This document shows positions 23,201 through 34,595 of a stretch of DNA of 64,000 nucleotides, piece by piece. The notes under the pieces are model-generated. The model worked only from the letters and a program-made list of their open reading frames with translations. It was not told where the DNA came from and ran no database searches. Location: assembly GCF_030867095.1 (NCBI RefSeq), contig NC_081824.1, forward strand, positions 88,405,882 through 88,469,881. Reading direction: 5' to 3'. The DNA comes from Alligator mississippiensis. Its lineage: Eukaryota; Chordata; Crocodylia; Alligatoridae. The translations under genes and the position numbers were made by a program. Each line of letters begins with the position of its first letter. The stretch's first letter is position 1.

Positions 23201-26150
23201 AACACCACTGTCTTTTGTCTAGTCTTGGATAAGGCTATGGTAGCCTCTTTCACTACTAATGCTGTTCTTCTGCAATTTCTCCCACTTAAAAAGGAGATCT
23301 TACTGATTGTGCAAAACCAGCCCGGAGTTGGTGAGAGGCAAGCCTTTTTTACCCCAACTTTCCTGGGGGTCTCCTTAGATTGAGGTAGGTGGGGCCTCCC
23401 TAAATAGGGCCACCTGGTTGCCTAGGTAGGACCTCATATTTCCATCACTAAGCAAGAGTCACGTGATCATCACACCTAGGCTACTTATGTGGAGATCATC
23501 AGCTTCCAGCTTCTCAGGCCTGTCAGTACTGTCTAGGAAACTCACCACGAGTAAGGGGTGAAAGTTTGGTAAAGGTTTAGTGGATGATGATGCTGAAGTA
23601 CTGGGAGAGTGGAAACTATTAGTATCCATAGATGGTCCATGCAAAATAATTTAATGTGCAACCTGTGGTGTGTAGTAGCAGGATGCATGCTCTGCGATGC
23701 TGCAACCTTTACCCAGCAGATAGCTAAGGATCATCAGAGGGTGCTGCATCTGCCCCACAGTGCTTGCTAACTCAATTATGTGGCTACTGACATTGTCCAA
23801 AGAGGATCCTCCTCCAGGCATCTGAAGCTTAGTGGTCATTGATCGATATTAGAATTGTTCCATCCATTTGAGCCTTAACCAATGCCCTGCTGTGGACAAA
23901 AGGTGTGCACCTAGATTCACCAGTCCCAGATCCAGATACTAGACATTTAGCCCAGATGAGGACCTATAGGAAAATTGCAGGTGGCCTCCAGGATCACTCT
24001 GGGCTCTAGGTGGGGATTCCCCTACTCCTGTAACATAGAGAACCTACGCATCCAACTCAGAAGTTTGGAATCCATTGGGGGGGGGGGGGTGGAGATGCAA
24101 AACTTAAGCAACCCACTACTCATCACTGAAGCATCTAAAGCAAGTTTCAACTGGGGTGCCACCAGATCCTTTGGAGATGTTGTGAGGTGGAAGGAGATAA
24201 GTGAGGTGTGAGGAGATAAGCAGTTAAGCTATGCACATAAGCAAGTTTCAGGCTTGTCCCCTGACTGGACAGTTCCCCATCCCTACTGTCTATTCCCTGT
24301 GCAAGGAAGTAAGAATTGAAATATATTAATTAGTTTTTTAAACTGAGTGCCACTCAATTAACAAAAGTTATGGATGAGTGCCTTGAGTCCAGTGAGGAGT
24401 GCTTCAAATCCAAAAGTTTGAGCGCTTTTAAGGTATTTTTGGATTTGTTTCACTGTTTTATGACAGATGTTTAAAATAAACCATAAATCCCATGAAAATG
24501 ATTTTTTTTTAAAACTAAACAGTGAACAAATATAGATTACACTGGGAAATATTTTCAACAATTTTTCAACATTTTATGAACCAAAATGGACAAAATTGTG
24601 ACAAATATAATTTATAATTAACAATTTGATCAACTTTCCATACTATATAAAGCAACACTCCATTTTTAGAGTATTAAAAAACCCACTCAGATGTTCTAAT
24701 AAGAGTAGTAATTACTGCTGTTCTTTCATACTACCTGCTAATTTTCTTTGCTGAACAATGTGCTAAAAACTTTAAAATTGATGTATACAGTAATGTGAAG
24801 GAAGAGATCAGCCTGCATAACTCGAACCTTATTACCACATCCAAATGACTGTTTTTCAGATGCTTAGAAATGTCTGCTCTGCTCAACAGGCTTTTCATAA
24901 CACCACTATGAGTTTTTGCTACTTAATCATTGCCAAAGACATTAGTCAGTAGCAATAATACTCTAAATACTAAGCAAACACTTGAAAAAAATACCCTTCA
25001 ATATTGCAAGATCTGGCACTGGCACAATTCTGTCATAGTCTGGTTTCACAGTACTAATGAGTTAGTGAATTGTCCTTCATAGAAAAATCTACTGCAAACA
25101 AACCAGAGGGTTTTTGTTAATGCTGAACATTTATTTTCAGATCTCTTTGGGGAATTAACTTTAAACTCTGTCCCTAGATCCCTCCCCCCACCCCCCGCAA
25201 AGCACACCCAGCTGGGATGATTGCTTTCCTAGTCCCAGGGGCACTGTGGGGAGATGCACTGTCCCCCCATTCTTCTCCCCAGCAAGGCTGTGGCTCTCAA
25301 CTGGCTGAAGAGAGTATGAGAGGTTATCACTGACAGCCCAGGATTGGGACCACCCAATGCTTGAGCAGGCAGAGGAGATAACCTCTGCCTGCCCAAGGCT
25401 AGAGCTCAGCAAAGATGCATAGGATGCAGGCAGAATTGCCTAAAAATAACCCTTGCTGTGAACCTAGACACAGGTTCATTAAGGCGCTCTGCCCTAGAGT
25501 GCCTTCATCTGATAGCTCATCAGATGAAGGTTAAATTTTCCTATGATTGGCTATTTTACAAGCTGTCTGCAGCAGTGAACATTTGTTATGTTATGGTTGT
25601 AGAGCACTTTTGGAGGCCTCATCACACAAAAAATGTAACCTCTGTATACACCCTTAGATCAATTCTGCCTTGGGCTTTTTGAATAGCTGCACCTAGCAAT
25701 GCCATCCAGTTATTCCTATATGTTGTTCTAGTCTTTCTCTGTATGATGATACCTCTTAGTTTTGCATCATTGGCCTTTTCTTTAGTGAACTTCTATTTTT
25801 TTGTGCCAAAGTCACTAATGAGATTATTAAACAATATCAACCTCAAGACCTACTTTTGAACTATACTAGTCCCTCTCCTGCATCCTGATTATTCTCCCTT
25901 CAGCACAACCTACTGTATTCTCCCCTTTTGGTAGCTCCTGACTTTAAAATTCTTCTCATCACCATCATCTTTAGTTTAGCTGATAATTTTCCATGTGGCT
26001 TTTATTAAAATTTCTATTGAAGCCCAAAGAGAACATATCACATTTCTCATGTATAAAAAAAAATAAGAAAAATATCAGGAAAATAGCACAATCTATCATT
26101 AGTATTTCATGATTTAGTTTAGTAGGTTATTTCATTAAGAATGTTTGATG
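23201..26150. other. Unassigned region
   Basis: Mixed then AT-rich sequence with a short poly-G at 24078-24088 and poly-T near 24502. I see no exon-like conserved frame, RNA gene or element termini. 25161-25412 is GC-richer but its frame has no recognisable motif. Confidence 0.45.
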
Positions 26151-26158
26151 CTGAACAT

Positions 26159-26336
26159 AGGCAGACAAGGTTTCTGCATAAATGTGATATCTTTTATTAG
26201 ACCAACTAAATAGTTGGAAAAGACTGTTCTTTGCAAGCAAGGGTGTTTTGCCTGAAAGCTTGCAAAGAACAATTTTTCCAGTTATTTAGTTGGTCTAATA
26301 AAAGATATCATATCTACCCAAAGAACCTTGTCTGCC
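26159..26336. repeat. Long hairpin repeat, arms about 80 bp
   Basis: Left arm 26159-26238 pairs with right arm 26258-26336 across a 19-bp loop. Arms include GGCAGACAAGG, TGATATCTTTTATTAGACC, AACTAAATAGTTGG and TTCTTTGCAAGC with their complements. Single arms occur at 16060-16140, 20885-20965 and 31500-31545. The right arm resembles the 3' end of Penelope-like elements (GAAAGCTTGCAAA), so this may be two such tails joined in inverted orientation. Confidence 0.75.
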
Positions 26337-26379
26337 TGTGTGCTTAGACCAACATGGCTATAACCAACAACCCTGATGC

Positions 26380-27960
26380 TGAACATGTGATTTTATGTGC
26401 TAATTCTTTCTAGACTCTAGTATAGGTATTAAACTTTGAATATTTTAGTCTTTTGGGTTTTACTTCTACTATAGTTTTGATCATTTTCAGTTGTATATAT
26501 CCATTTTCATGAAAGATCTTGCTTTGCTCCAATGCTCTTTATTATCATCTGTACTGACAAAAATAAGGAATTTAGTTTGTGTTTTATTATATCTTTAATC
26601 TCAGTCTCATTTTCACTTCATAGTGGCCCCATTTTTATATTTTCTTGTATTCTTGTTATGTATATGGTTAAATATTTGATTTTAGTCCTTAAGCTCTTCA
26701 GTCCAGTTGACTAATTTACGAATTGTTCAGTCTACCCATTTGACATAGAAAACTTATTGTCCTGTTTTTGTTTATTCCTCTATTTAATTTAAATGGAGCC
26801 AATTTGTGATCACTCAATCCAAGGTTACTTTCTGTAAATAGCTTTTCTATAATGCCTTGGCTACTTATCACAACCAATTATTTATAATAGTACCTCAGTT
26901 ATTGTGACTATATGGTGAAGAATCATTTTGGCTTTTACATTCAGGAGTATCTAGGGCTTTGTATTATTAGTTATGCTTGGTTTGTTGGTTTGTTTCTATA
27001 CCAGTGAAAGTCTCCTATGATGACATGATTTCTGAAAATATTTATTATTGTATTAATAATACAGAGATCTTCAATATGCAAAGCTGTTACTTGAAGACTG
27101 AAGTGGACCCCTAACACTTTGCCAAGTGAACTTCCTTTAGAATCATTAGGCAAAATGATCCTGAGACAAACCAATTCTACCTTACCTGTGATATTCCTTG
27201 TCAGTTTATTTATAGTCTACTGAATAACTGATATGACATTACCCCTTACCTCCACTTTTATGTCTTTTCTGCATAGCACATTATTTTTAATACCCATGTT
27301 CCAGTTATGATTGTTATTCCATCATGGTTTTCCAAATATCTTCCTATTTCATTCCAAGGCATTTGGAAAGTGCTGTATATTTTCATTGTCTTATTCTTTG
27401 TTATTCTCTTATTTCACAGCTGCACCTTCATTTCTTTGAATTACATCTATGTTCATACAAAACCTTTGGCTTTCTGGAGACACACCTCTATTCCAGAATT
27501 GTACTGGTAAGAGAACATTTGCTTCCAGGTATTTTCATTTAACTGATTTAATATGATACTATTTTGTGTTTTCAATTCAACTAAAACAATCCCAATGTTT
27601 GTAAGAGGTGAGGGGACTTTTCTTCAGGTGTCTGGCCACTTTGACAAAACGATAGACATGAACACTTGTACACCTTTTCCCTTTATCATTTATTCTTGAA
27701 TTATTTTCTAGCTGTTGCCTTAAAAGTTGGAGATAACTGGCTTAGTTGGCACTTCCTTGATTTCTATATTTTCATCATGAGACTCTTATGTTCTTTTTCA
27801 GCTGCTGTACATCAGCCCTGAAAACTGCTCTGCGTAATAAGTCAGCTATGTGTATGCCAGTTCCTTTGTTGTAGGCCTAAGTGGTAACATTGCAATTTCA
27901 GTACCAAATTGGAGAAGAGGAGGCTCTCTAGTGATTTAGGGTGAATTTCATTTTAACTGA
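26380..27960. other. AT-rich unassigned region
   Basis: AT-rich sequence into which the CR1 at 27966 has inserted. No gene or RNA recognised. Confidence 0.5.
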
Positions 27961-27965
27961 TTTCA

Positions 27966-28427
27966 TGCCGCTCCGACCCCTTAGCCCGGGAAGTCTGCTG
28001 CTTCCCGGGGGCCCGCATCCGGGACATTGCGGAGAGGATCCCAGAGCTCCTCAAACCCACAGACCACTATCCCATGCTCCTAATTCATGTGGGCACCAAT
28101 GACACGGCTCGGAGCATTCCCAGCCAGGTCATGAGGCACTACAGGGATTTGGGAGTGGGGCTAAAGAGTCTGGGGGCACAGGTGGTGTTCTCGTCGATCC
28201 TCCCAGTCTCAGGCTATGGGCCGAGGACGGAGAGGAGGATCCACGTGGTCAACCAAAGACTGCGGCGCTGGTGTCGTCAGGAAGGCTTTGGCTTTCATGA
28301 CCACAGCCCGCTCTTTGGCGAGAGAGGCAGCGAGCTGCTGGGAAGAGATGGCCTCCACCTCTCTCCCCTAGGGAGGAGGCTCTTCTCAGCCAGACTGGCT
28401 GACCTGCTCCACCGGGCTTTAAACTAA
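27966..28427 (+). CDS. CR1 ORF1, C-terminal part, SGNH-esterase-like (5'-truncated)
   Basis: The frame is open from the truncation point to a stop at 28425-28427; the first ATG is at 28074, but similarity begins upstream at REVCCFPGARIRDIAERIPELL. CR1 ORF1 proteins are RNA-binding or esterase-like accessory proteins. Visible SGNH-type landmarks are FPGA (block II-like), HVGTNDTA (block III, GxND) and DGLHLSPLGRRLF (block V, DxxH with the catalytic His). The N-terminal GDS block with the nucleophile Ser is lost to 5' truncation, so the product cannot be a complete enzyme. ORF2 starts 116 bp after the stop in another frame. Confidence 0.82.
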   Translation, partial: CRSDPLAREVCCFPGARIRDIAERIPELLKPTDHYPMLLIHVGTNDTARSIPSQVMRHYRDLGVGLKSLGAQVVFSSILPVSGYGPRTERRIHVVNQRLRRWCRQEGFGFHDHSPLFGERGSELLGRDGLHLSPLGRRLFSARLADLLHRALN

Positions 28428-28543
28428 GCCCGCTGGGGGACAGGGGCACTACCGCCACTGCTGGCCCACTGAGCAATCCTTGCAAAGCCAGCAGGTCAAG
28501 GCACTTAAGGGAGCCCACCCCTGCCCCAGCCCTGGTAAAAGCT

Positions 28544-31342
28544 GTGGGCAAGCAAGGAGCCCCCCAGGGCGCACTTGCTTGCCTGTACACAAATGCCAGG
28601 AGCTTGGGGAATAAGCAGGAGGAACTCATCCTCCTGCTCAATGCAAATAATTATGAAGTCATAGGGATAACGGAGACCTGGTGGGACTCCGCCCATGACT
28701 GGACCATGGGTATAGATGGCTATACCTTGTACAGGAGGGATCGTGTAGAGAAAAGGGGCGGGGGTGTAGCTCTCTATGTTAAGGAAAGCGACACGTCCCT
28801 GCAAGCCGATATTGGTGACCAGGATGGATGGCTGGAGACCCTCTGGGTTAAAATCCGTGGGGAACATGGCACAGGGGACACAATGGTGGGAGTCTACTAC
28901 AGACCTCCCACCCAAAGTCCTGAGCTTGACCATGAGTTTGCCCGGGAACTGGCTGAGGCCGCATGCTCTGGGACCATGGTTGTCATGGGTGACTTCAATT
29001 ACCCAGACATCTCGTGGGAGGATTGCTCAGCAAAATCTGAGCGGTCGCAAAGCTTCCTCTCGTGTGTGGATGACCTCTACCTGACTCAAGAAGTCTATGG
29101 GCCAATGAGAGGCAAAGCGCTGCTCGACCTGGTACTGGCTACTGGGGATGACCTAGTCGGCGACCTAGTGATTGATGGGAAGCTGGGTGACAGCGACCAC
29201 GAGCTGATCACCTTCACCAACTGCCGAAAAGCTGGCAAGTCAGTCAGCAACACGGAAGTCCTTGACTTCAGGAAAGCCAACTTTGACAAGCTCAGGAGGC
29301 TTGTCAGTGACGCCCTAAGGGACCATGACCATGGAGAAAGGGGAGTTCAAGAAGAGTGGTTGTTCCTCAAGGGAGCAATCCTCAATGCACAAGCTAAGTC
29401 CATTCCATCTCGGAGGACAGGCAGCAAGAGGGCACAGCAGCCCCCCTGGCTCTCCAGGGACCTAGCAGACCTCCTGAGGCTAAAAAGAAAGGCCTACAAA
29501 GGATGGAGGATGGGAGTCACCTCCAAGGAGGATTATTCTGCACTGGTCCGGTCTTGTAGGGAGCAGACCAGGAAAGCCAAGGCTGCAACTGAACTCCAAA
29601 TAGCTTTCAGAATCAAGGACAATAAAAAGTCCTTTTTCAGATATATGGGGAGCCGGAGGAAAAGCAGGGGCAACGTTGGACTCCTGCTGAACCAGGTGGG
29701 GCAACTGACAACTGAAGCCCAGGAAAAAGCCAACCTATTAAATAGGTACTTTGCGTCGGTCTTTCATCAGTCCCATGGGACATCCATGCCCACTACAGGA
29801 CAGGGAAGTCCGGGTGAGGGTGATCTCCTGCCCTCCATTGATGCTGACTTCGTGAAGGAACATCTTGAGAAGCTGGATACCTTCAAGTCAGCCGGCCCTG
29901 ACAATCTTCACCCCAGGGTACTCAAGGAGCTGGTGAGCACCATAGCACAGCCTCTAGCACGGTTCTTTGAAAACTCTTGGCGCTCTGGTGTAGTGCCCGA
30001 AGACTGGAAGAAGGCCAATGTGGTGCCTATCTTCAAGAAAGGGAGGAAAGTGGATCCGGCTAACTACAGACCCATTAGCCTGACTTCTATCCCGGGGAAG
30101 ATCTTTGAAAAGTTTATTAAAGAGGCCATCCTTAATGGACTGGCCGATGCCAACATCTTAAGGGATAGCCAGCACAGGTTTGTTGAGGGTAGGTCTTGCT
30201 TGACCAATCTCATTTCCTTCTACGACCAGGTGGCCTATCACCTGGACAAGAGAGAAGAGATTGATGTCATATATCTTGACTTCAAAAAAGCCTTTGACCT
30301 GGTTTCCCATAATCACCTCTTAGAGAAACTGGCCAATTGTCGCCTTGGGTCCTCCACGATCCACTGGCTGGAAAACTGGCTCCGTGGTCGGACCCAGAGG
30401 GTAGTTATTGATGGAAGTCACTCATCGTGGTGTCCTGTGACCAGTGGGGTCCCCCAAGGCTCTGTCCTTGGACCCATACTGTTCAACATCTTCATTAATG
30501 ATGTGGACACTGGAGTCAGAAGCGGACTGGCCAAGTTCGCTGATGACACCAAACTTTGGGGAAAAGCATCCACACCAGAAGACAGGCAGGTGATCCAGGC
30601 TGACCTGGACAGGCTCAGCAAGTGGGCGGATGAGAATCTGATGGTGTTCAACGCCGATAAATGCAAGGTTCTCCACCTTGGGAAGAAAAACCCGCAGCAT
30701 CCTTATAGGCTCGGCAGTGCTATGTTGGCTAGCACTATGCAAGAAAGAGACTTGGGGGTCATCATTGCCCACAAGATGAACATGAGCCTGCAGTACAATG
30801 CTGCGGCTAGTAAAGCGACCAAAACGCTGGCTTGCATCCATAGATGCTTCTCAAGCAAATCCTGGGACTTCATTCTCCCCTTGTGCTCGGCCTTAGTGAG
30901 GCTGCAGTTGGAGTACTGCGTCCAGTTTTGGGCTCCACAATTCAAAAAGGATGTGGAGAAGCTTGAGAGAATCCAGAGAAGAGCCACACGCATGATCAGA
31001 GGTCAGGGAAGCAGACCCTACGATGACAGGCTGAGAGCCCTGGGGCTCTTTAGCCTGGAAAAGCGCAGGCTCAGGGGTGATCTGATGGCCACCTACAAGT
31101 TTATCAGGGGTGACCACCAGTATCTGAGGGAACGTTTGTTCACCAGAGTGCCCCAAGGGATGAGGACTAGGTCGAATGGTCATAAACTACTACAAGACTG
31201 TTTCAGGCTGGACACAAGGAAGAATTTCTTTACTGTCCGAGCCCCCAAGTTCTGGAACAGCCTGCCACCGGAGGTGGTTCAAGCGCCTACATTGAACACC
31301 TTCAAGAGCAAACTGGATGCTCATCTTGCTGGGATCCTATGA
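28544..31342 (+). CDS. CR1 ORF2: AP endonuclease and reverse transcriptase, intact
   Basis: The 932-codon frame has no stop. It nicks target DNA and copies the element RNA at the nick (target-primed reverse transcription). The endonuclease domain shows YTNARS (N17), TETWW (E44), the RGGGVALYV block, YYRPP, GDFN (D150, N152) and SDH (D218, H219). Reverse transcriptase shows [11 protein letters not shown] (from N492), YRPISLTS, YLDFKKAFD (D579), [10 protein letters not shown] and FADD (D667, D668). The C-terminal region has LRLQLEYCVQFWAP, ERIQRRATRMI and FWNSLPPEVV. The chosen ATG is 19 codons before the NARS block. All catalytic residues I can see are present. Length is close to usual CR1 ORF2. 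QHRFVEGRS, where relatives have QHGF, is one visible deviation. Confidence 0.95.
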   Translation: MGKQGAPQGALACLYTNARSLGNKQEELILLLNANNYEVIGITETWWDSAHDWTMGIDGYTLYRRDRVEKRGGGVALYVKESDTSLQADIGDQDGWLETLWVKIRGEHGTGDTMVGVYYRPPTQSPELDHEFARELAEAACSGTMVVMGDFNYPDISWEDCSAKSERSQSFLSCVDDLYLTQEVYGPMRGKALLDLVLATGDDLVGDLVIDGKLGDSDHELITFTNCRKAGKSVSNTEVLDFRKANFDKLRRLVSDALRDHDHGERGVQEEWLFLKGAILNAQAKSIPSRRTGSKRAQQPPWLSRDLADLLRLKRKAYKGWRMGVTSKEDYSALVRSCREQTRKAKAATELQIAFRIKDNKKSFFRYMGSRRKSRGNVGLLLNQVGQLTTEAQEKANLLNRYFASVFHQSHGTSMPTTGQGSPGEGDLLPSIDADFVKEHLEKLDTFKSAGPDNLHPRVLKELVSTIAQPLARFFENSWRSGVVPEDWKKANVVPIFKKGRKVDPANYRPISLTSIPGKIFEKFIKEAILNGLADANILRDSQHRFVEGRSCLTNLISFYDQVAYHLDKREEIDVIYLDFKKAFDLVSHNHLLEKLANCRLGSSTIHWLENWLRGRTQRVVIDGSHSSWCPVTSGVPQGSVLGPILFNIFINDVDTGVRSGLAKFADDTKLWGKASTPEDRQVIQADLDRLSKWADENLMVFNADKCKVLHLGKKNPQHPYRLGSAMLASTMQERDLGVIIAHKMNMSLQYNAAASKATKTLACIHRCFSSKSWDFILPLCSALVRLQLEYCVQFWAPQFKKDVEKLERIQRRATRMIRGQGSRPYDDRLRALGLFSLEKRRLRGDLMATYKFIRGDHQYLRERLFTRVPQGMRTRSNGHKLLQDCFRLDTRKNFFTVRAPKFWNSLPPEVVQAPTLNTFKSKLDAHLAGIL

Positions 31343-31474
31343 ACCCAGCTGACTTCCTGCCCTTTGGGCAGGGGGCTGGACTAGATGATCTTCTGAGGTC
31401 CCTTCCAGCCCTAATGTCTATGAAATCTATGAAATGTCCTTGACCACAGCAGTTCAACTGTTGGCAAATGAAAG

Positions 31475-31560
31475 CTTTTGGAGGGAAGGTTCCTTGAATA
31501 GACGTGATATCTTTTATTAGATTAACTGAATAGTTTGGAAGGAATACCTTTTCAGTTTGG
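31475..31560. repeat. Partial copy of the TTTATTAGACCAACT repeat
   Basis: GTGATATCTTTTATTAGATTAACTGAATAGTTTGG matches the left arm of the hairpin at 26159. Confidence 0.6.
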
Positions 31561-32100
31561 ACATACTTTTTTTTTTCTTATATTGGTGACAGTGATCATG
31601 CTGCATAAAAAACTACCAGCTGTCTTTTTTTGTAAGAATGATACCCCAAGCCATTTCTCACTATCATGGCTGTTTTTGTTCCCATCATACTATTTTAGTA
31701 TAGCATAACTTTTATTAGTTTCTTGGCTGTATTTCCAATTGCTGTATCAAGTCAATGCAATCACATCCACGTGGTATCTTTGTCTAGCAGTTGCCTTAGG
31801 AATTTATATACATTTGAGAAGTATGATTAGTTGTTTAAAAAATCCTAAGATTCTCTGAATGTATTTAGTATATTTAAAGATGGATATCTGCTGTACTGCT
31901 TTTACCTCTCCAATGTCCAGTTGTAGCTACTGAGATGTGAGCAAGTGTTTCTTGTACGGTTCTCCAGCCGATTGCACTTTTATCTTGATATCAGTTAATT
32001 TTAAATTTATTTTCCCTAGCTGGGAGATAACTAAAGCTATGGTGATAATCTGCCACAGAATCTGTTGTACGGTCAACATCGGAATGTCAACAGTTAGACT
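31561..32100. other. AT-rich spacer
   Basis: No gene or repeat boundary recognised between the CR1 flank and the start of TIR-1 copy B. Confidence 0.5.
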
Positions 32101-32436
32101 CTTGGGGCGCGTCCACACGAGTGTGCACGTGTGTCTTGCAGCGTCTCAAAGCCCTTTGAGATGCTGCAAGAGGCATATGCAGGAATAAGAAAATGTTCCC
32201 TGCACTTCAAATCTCCAGTGCGGAGGCAAAATTAGACCCCTAAATATCCAGGGGTCAAAAAAACCACAGCAGAAAAAAATGGGGCAGGGCACAGTCCCGG
32301 ACCATGCCCTGAGGAAACCAAAGTCTCGATCCTCTACAGAGATACTCTAGTAGCCTGCCAGAGTGTCTCTGTGGGTGGCCCTTTCCCCAGTGCTGAAGCA
32401 CACTGCCTGCAGTGACTGGGACCCAGACTCTGTGCC

Positions 32437-32446
32437 AGGTAAGTAG
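32437..32446 (+). promoter_or_regulatory. Splice-donor-like GGTAAGTAGG, TIR-1 copy B
   Basis: AGGTAAGTAGG lies 335 bp inside the E-type end and reads inward, in the same setting as in copies A, C and E. Confidence 0.35.
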
Positions 32447-33582
32447 GAGATAGGGAGAGCTGGAGCAGCAGGGGTTGGGACTACTGAGGGTACGGGGAGC
32501 CATGGGGGTGCAGCTCAGGGAAAGTGGGTCTGCTGGCCATCCCCCCGCATAATTCCAGCTCCCCTGCTCCCCTCATGGCTGGGTGCAGCCACCCATTCAC
32601 CTCCCTGCTCGGATACAGCCCCCAGCTGAGCCCACAACCAGCTCTGCCCCCCCCCCCACTCAGCCCACAGCTGGGTTCAGTCCCCTGCTTGCCTCCCTGC
32701 TCAGTTACAGCCTCCTCACCTGGCTGCAGCTCCCTTGCATGCCCCCTGCCTGGCTGCAGCCCCCCCACCACATGCTCCTCACCTTTCTGCAGCCTCCTCA
32801 CTTGCCCCCGCCTGACTCCAACCCCCCTCCTCCCCCCCCCAGCTCACCAGCAACAGTAGCTGCACTCTTGGCTTCATGGCATAGCCCCCCTGCATGGCAT
32901 GGTTAAGGGCGGCTTGACCCCAGCTGCCAGGTATCTGCACAGCCTCTGCCACCACATGCTGCTGTGGCCCAGCTCAGCATGGCATGGAGCCATGTGCTTT
33001 TGGGCAGCTCCAGGCTGTCACCTGGGGCTGTGTGCTGCTCATGGGGGCCACTGGCCACATAGGCCTGGGTCCTGCATGCATGAGCCCCACGTCCTCTTTG
33101 GGTCATTTCTGTGCATGTCAGACCCAGGCTGGTGTAGCCAGCAGTCCCCATGAGTGGTGCACAGCCCCGAGTGAAAGCCCAGAGCTGCCCGAAAGCACAT
33201 GGCCCCATGCCTTCTTAGCAGCCTCCACTTACAGCCTCCTCCATACACACACTCCCCCCACAATCCACCCACAAACTCCTCACCCACATTCCTGGACCTG
33301 TGGGGCAGGAGTGAGGGGAATGGGGTTGGGGGGTAAGTTGTGGGTTCAGAGTGAGGGGCAAGGGCAGGGGCAGGGCAGTGGCATATCAGTGCTGCTCAAT
33401 GCGGCACATCCTGGTGACCAAAGGGGAGGGACAGGTCTGATTTTTCTATGATAAAGAAGCCCAAAGTCAGTGCCAAACTGTATAGATAATTGGAATGTAT
33501 TTTATTATGATGATGGAGGCACCGGTAGGTTTCCAATTTCCTTTACAATTGTAAGTATATCAATAAAACATTGCCCAATTGA

Positions 33583-33613
<31 letters not shown>

Positions 33614-33630
33614 GTGCGTGTGTGTGTGTA
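33583..33630. repeat. (CT)n then (TG)n microsatellite
   Basis: A CT run is followed by a TG-rich run within the middle of TIR-1 copy B. Copies A, C and D have GA or GACA runs at the equivalent place in opposite orientation. Confidence 0.92.
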
Positions 33631-34245
33631 TAGTGGTCTTTTGTTTTATTTTTGGAGGAACATGGATTTTGGGGTATGTTAAAGAGTGAATTTGGGATTG
33701 TTGTTCAGAGATTTTGCAGGTTTTAAATAGGGAACACTGGAATTCCTGCTAGTGAGGCAAGTGGCAGGAGCCAGGCAGAAGAGCCTGCTCAGGGCTGGCG
33801 CCTAGGACCCAGCTGGAGGTGAATGACCTCCTGGCCACTTGGGGCCAGGAGGACTTGCTTTGACAGTTCAAAGCAGGCCACTACATGGGAACATCTTCTG
33901 GGTGATGGCTGCCTAGATGTCTGGGCAGGGGCACACATGACAATAGTGCTGCACCAAGGCAACTGTGCAGCCACAGTCCACTGGCAGCTGGCCTAGAAGG
34001 GCAGGTGCTTCTATTGGCTGTGTAGCCTCCATCTGATTTTGGCAGGTGCACAGCCTTGGGGTCACATGCAGTCAAAGGTGGCAGCAGGTCACAGCCAGGC
34101 AGCATCATCCACTGCCAGACTGCTGCAGTGGGTAATGGGTGCAGGAAATTCTCAGGGCTGCTTCAGCAGTCCAGCTTGCAGATGGGGTAGTGTCCCCAGG
34201 TAACAACCGGCCAGTCCCCAGAAACTCCTGAGACAAAGTAGCCCT

Positions 34246-34254
34246 CTTTTTATA
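34246..34254 (-). promoter_or_regulatory. TATA-box-like motif, TIR-1 copy B
   Basis: TATAAAAAG on the minus strand lies 222 bp inside the F-type end, the same distance as in copies A, C and D. Confidence 0.45.
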
Positions 34255-34476
34255 TTGCTGGGGCCAGCACAGGTGCTAGCCCCAGGCTCTAGCTCCCCCT
34301 GGCTGCAGATCCAGAAGGAGGCAGGCAGGGTTATTTTGCCCCAAGTGGCACAATTTGCCCCACACCAAAGTGCATGTCCAGGCACATGTGCTGAGACAAA
34401 AAGCCCCAGCTTAAATTTGCACCACTTCTATTTGAGCTGCTGCAAGTGCACATGCTTGCATGTGTGGACACGTCCC

Positions 34477-34595
34477 TGCAGCTCTTGGATTATTTTTCTG
34501 AGCTGCCCTTTGTTAACATTCAGCTCAGTTTGCCTGACCTTTTGTAATACACTGAAGAAATTTGACTGCACACCAGTGATCTTGAGATTGATCCC
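34477..34595. other. Spacer between head-to-head TIR-1 copies
   Basis: About 119 bp of unrelated sequence separates the F ends of copies B and C. It would form the loop of a very long inverted repeat. Confidence 0.6.

Larger units (their letters stand above)
27966..31438 (+). mobile_element. Near-full-length CR1 LINE
   Basis: A 3.47-kb CR1 runs from inside ORF1 through an intact ORF2 to a short 3' UTR and a terminal TCTATGAAA tandem. It lies in AT-rich DNA and is itself GC-rich with many CpGs, a sign of recent arrival. It differs from the subfamilies at 56.4-63.8 kb (tail TCTATGAAATC; C-terminus HLAGIL). The tail at 38791-39470 is closest to it. Confidence 0.93.
32104..34476 (-). mobile_element. 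TIR-1 element, copy B (reverse orientation)
   Basis: The lower-coordinate end GGGGCGCGTCCACACGAG carries the E-type subterminal palindrome (TCTCAAAGCCCTTTGAGATGC) and AAAATGTTCCC. The upper end, reverse complemented, is GGGACGTGTCCACACATGCAAG, the F-type end. Between them the AT-rich middle (33470-33760) and F block match copy A in reverse. Flanking triplets are CTT and TGC, so the 3-bp duplication is not preserved, perhaps by mutation or rearrangement. GC-rich 32.5-33.4 kb shows only compositional open frames. Confidence 0.68.
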
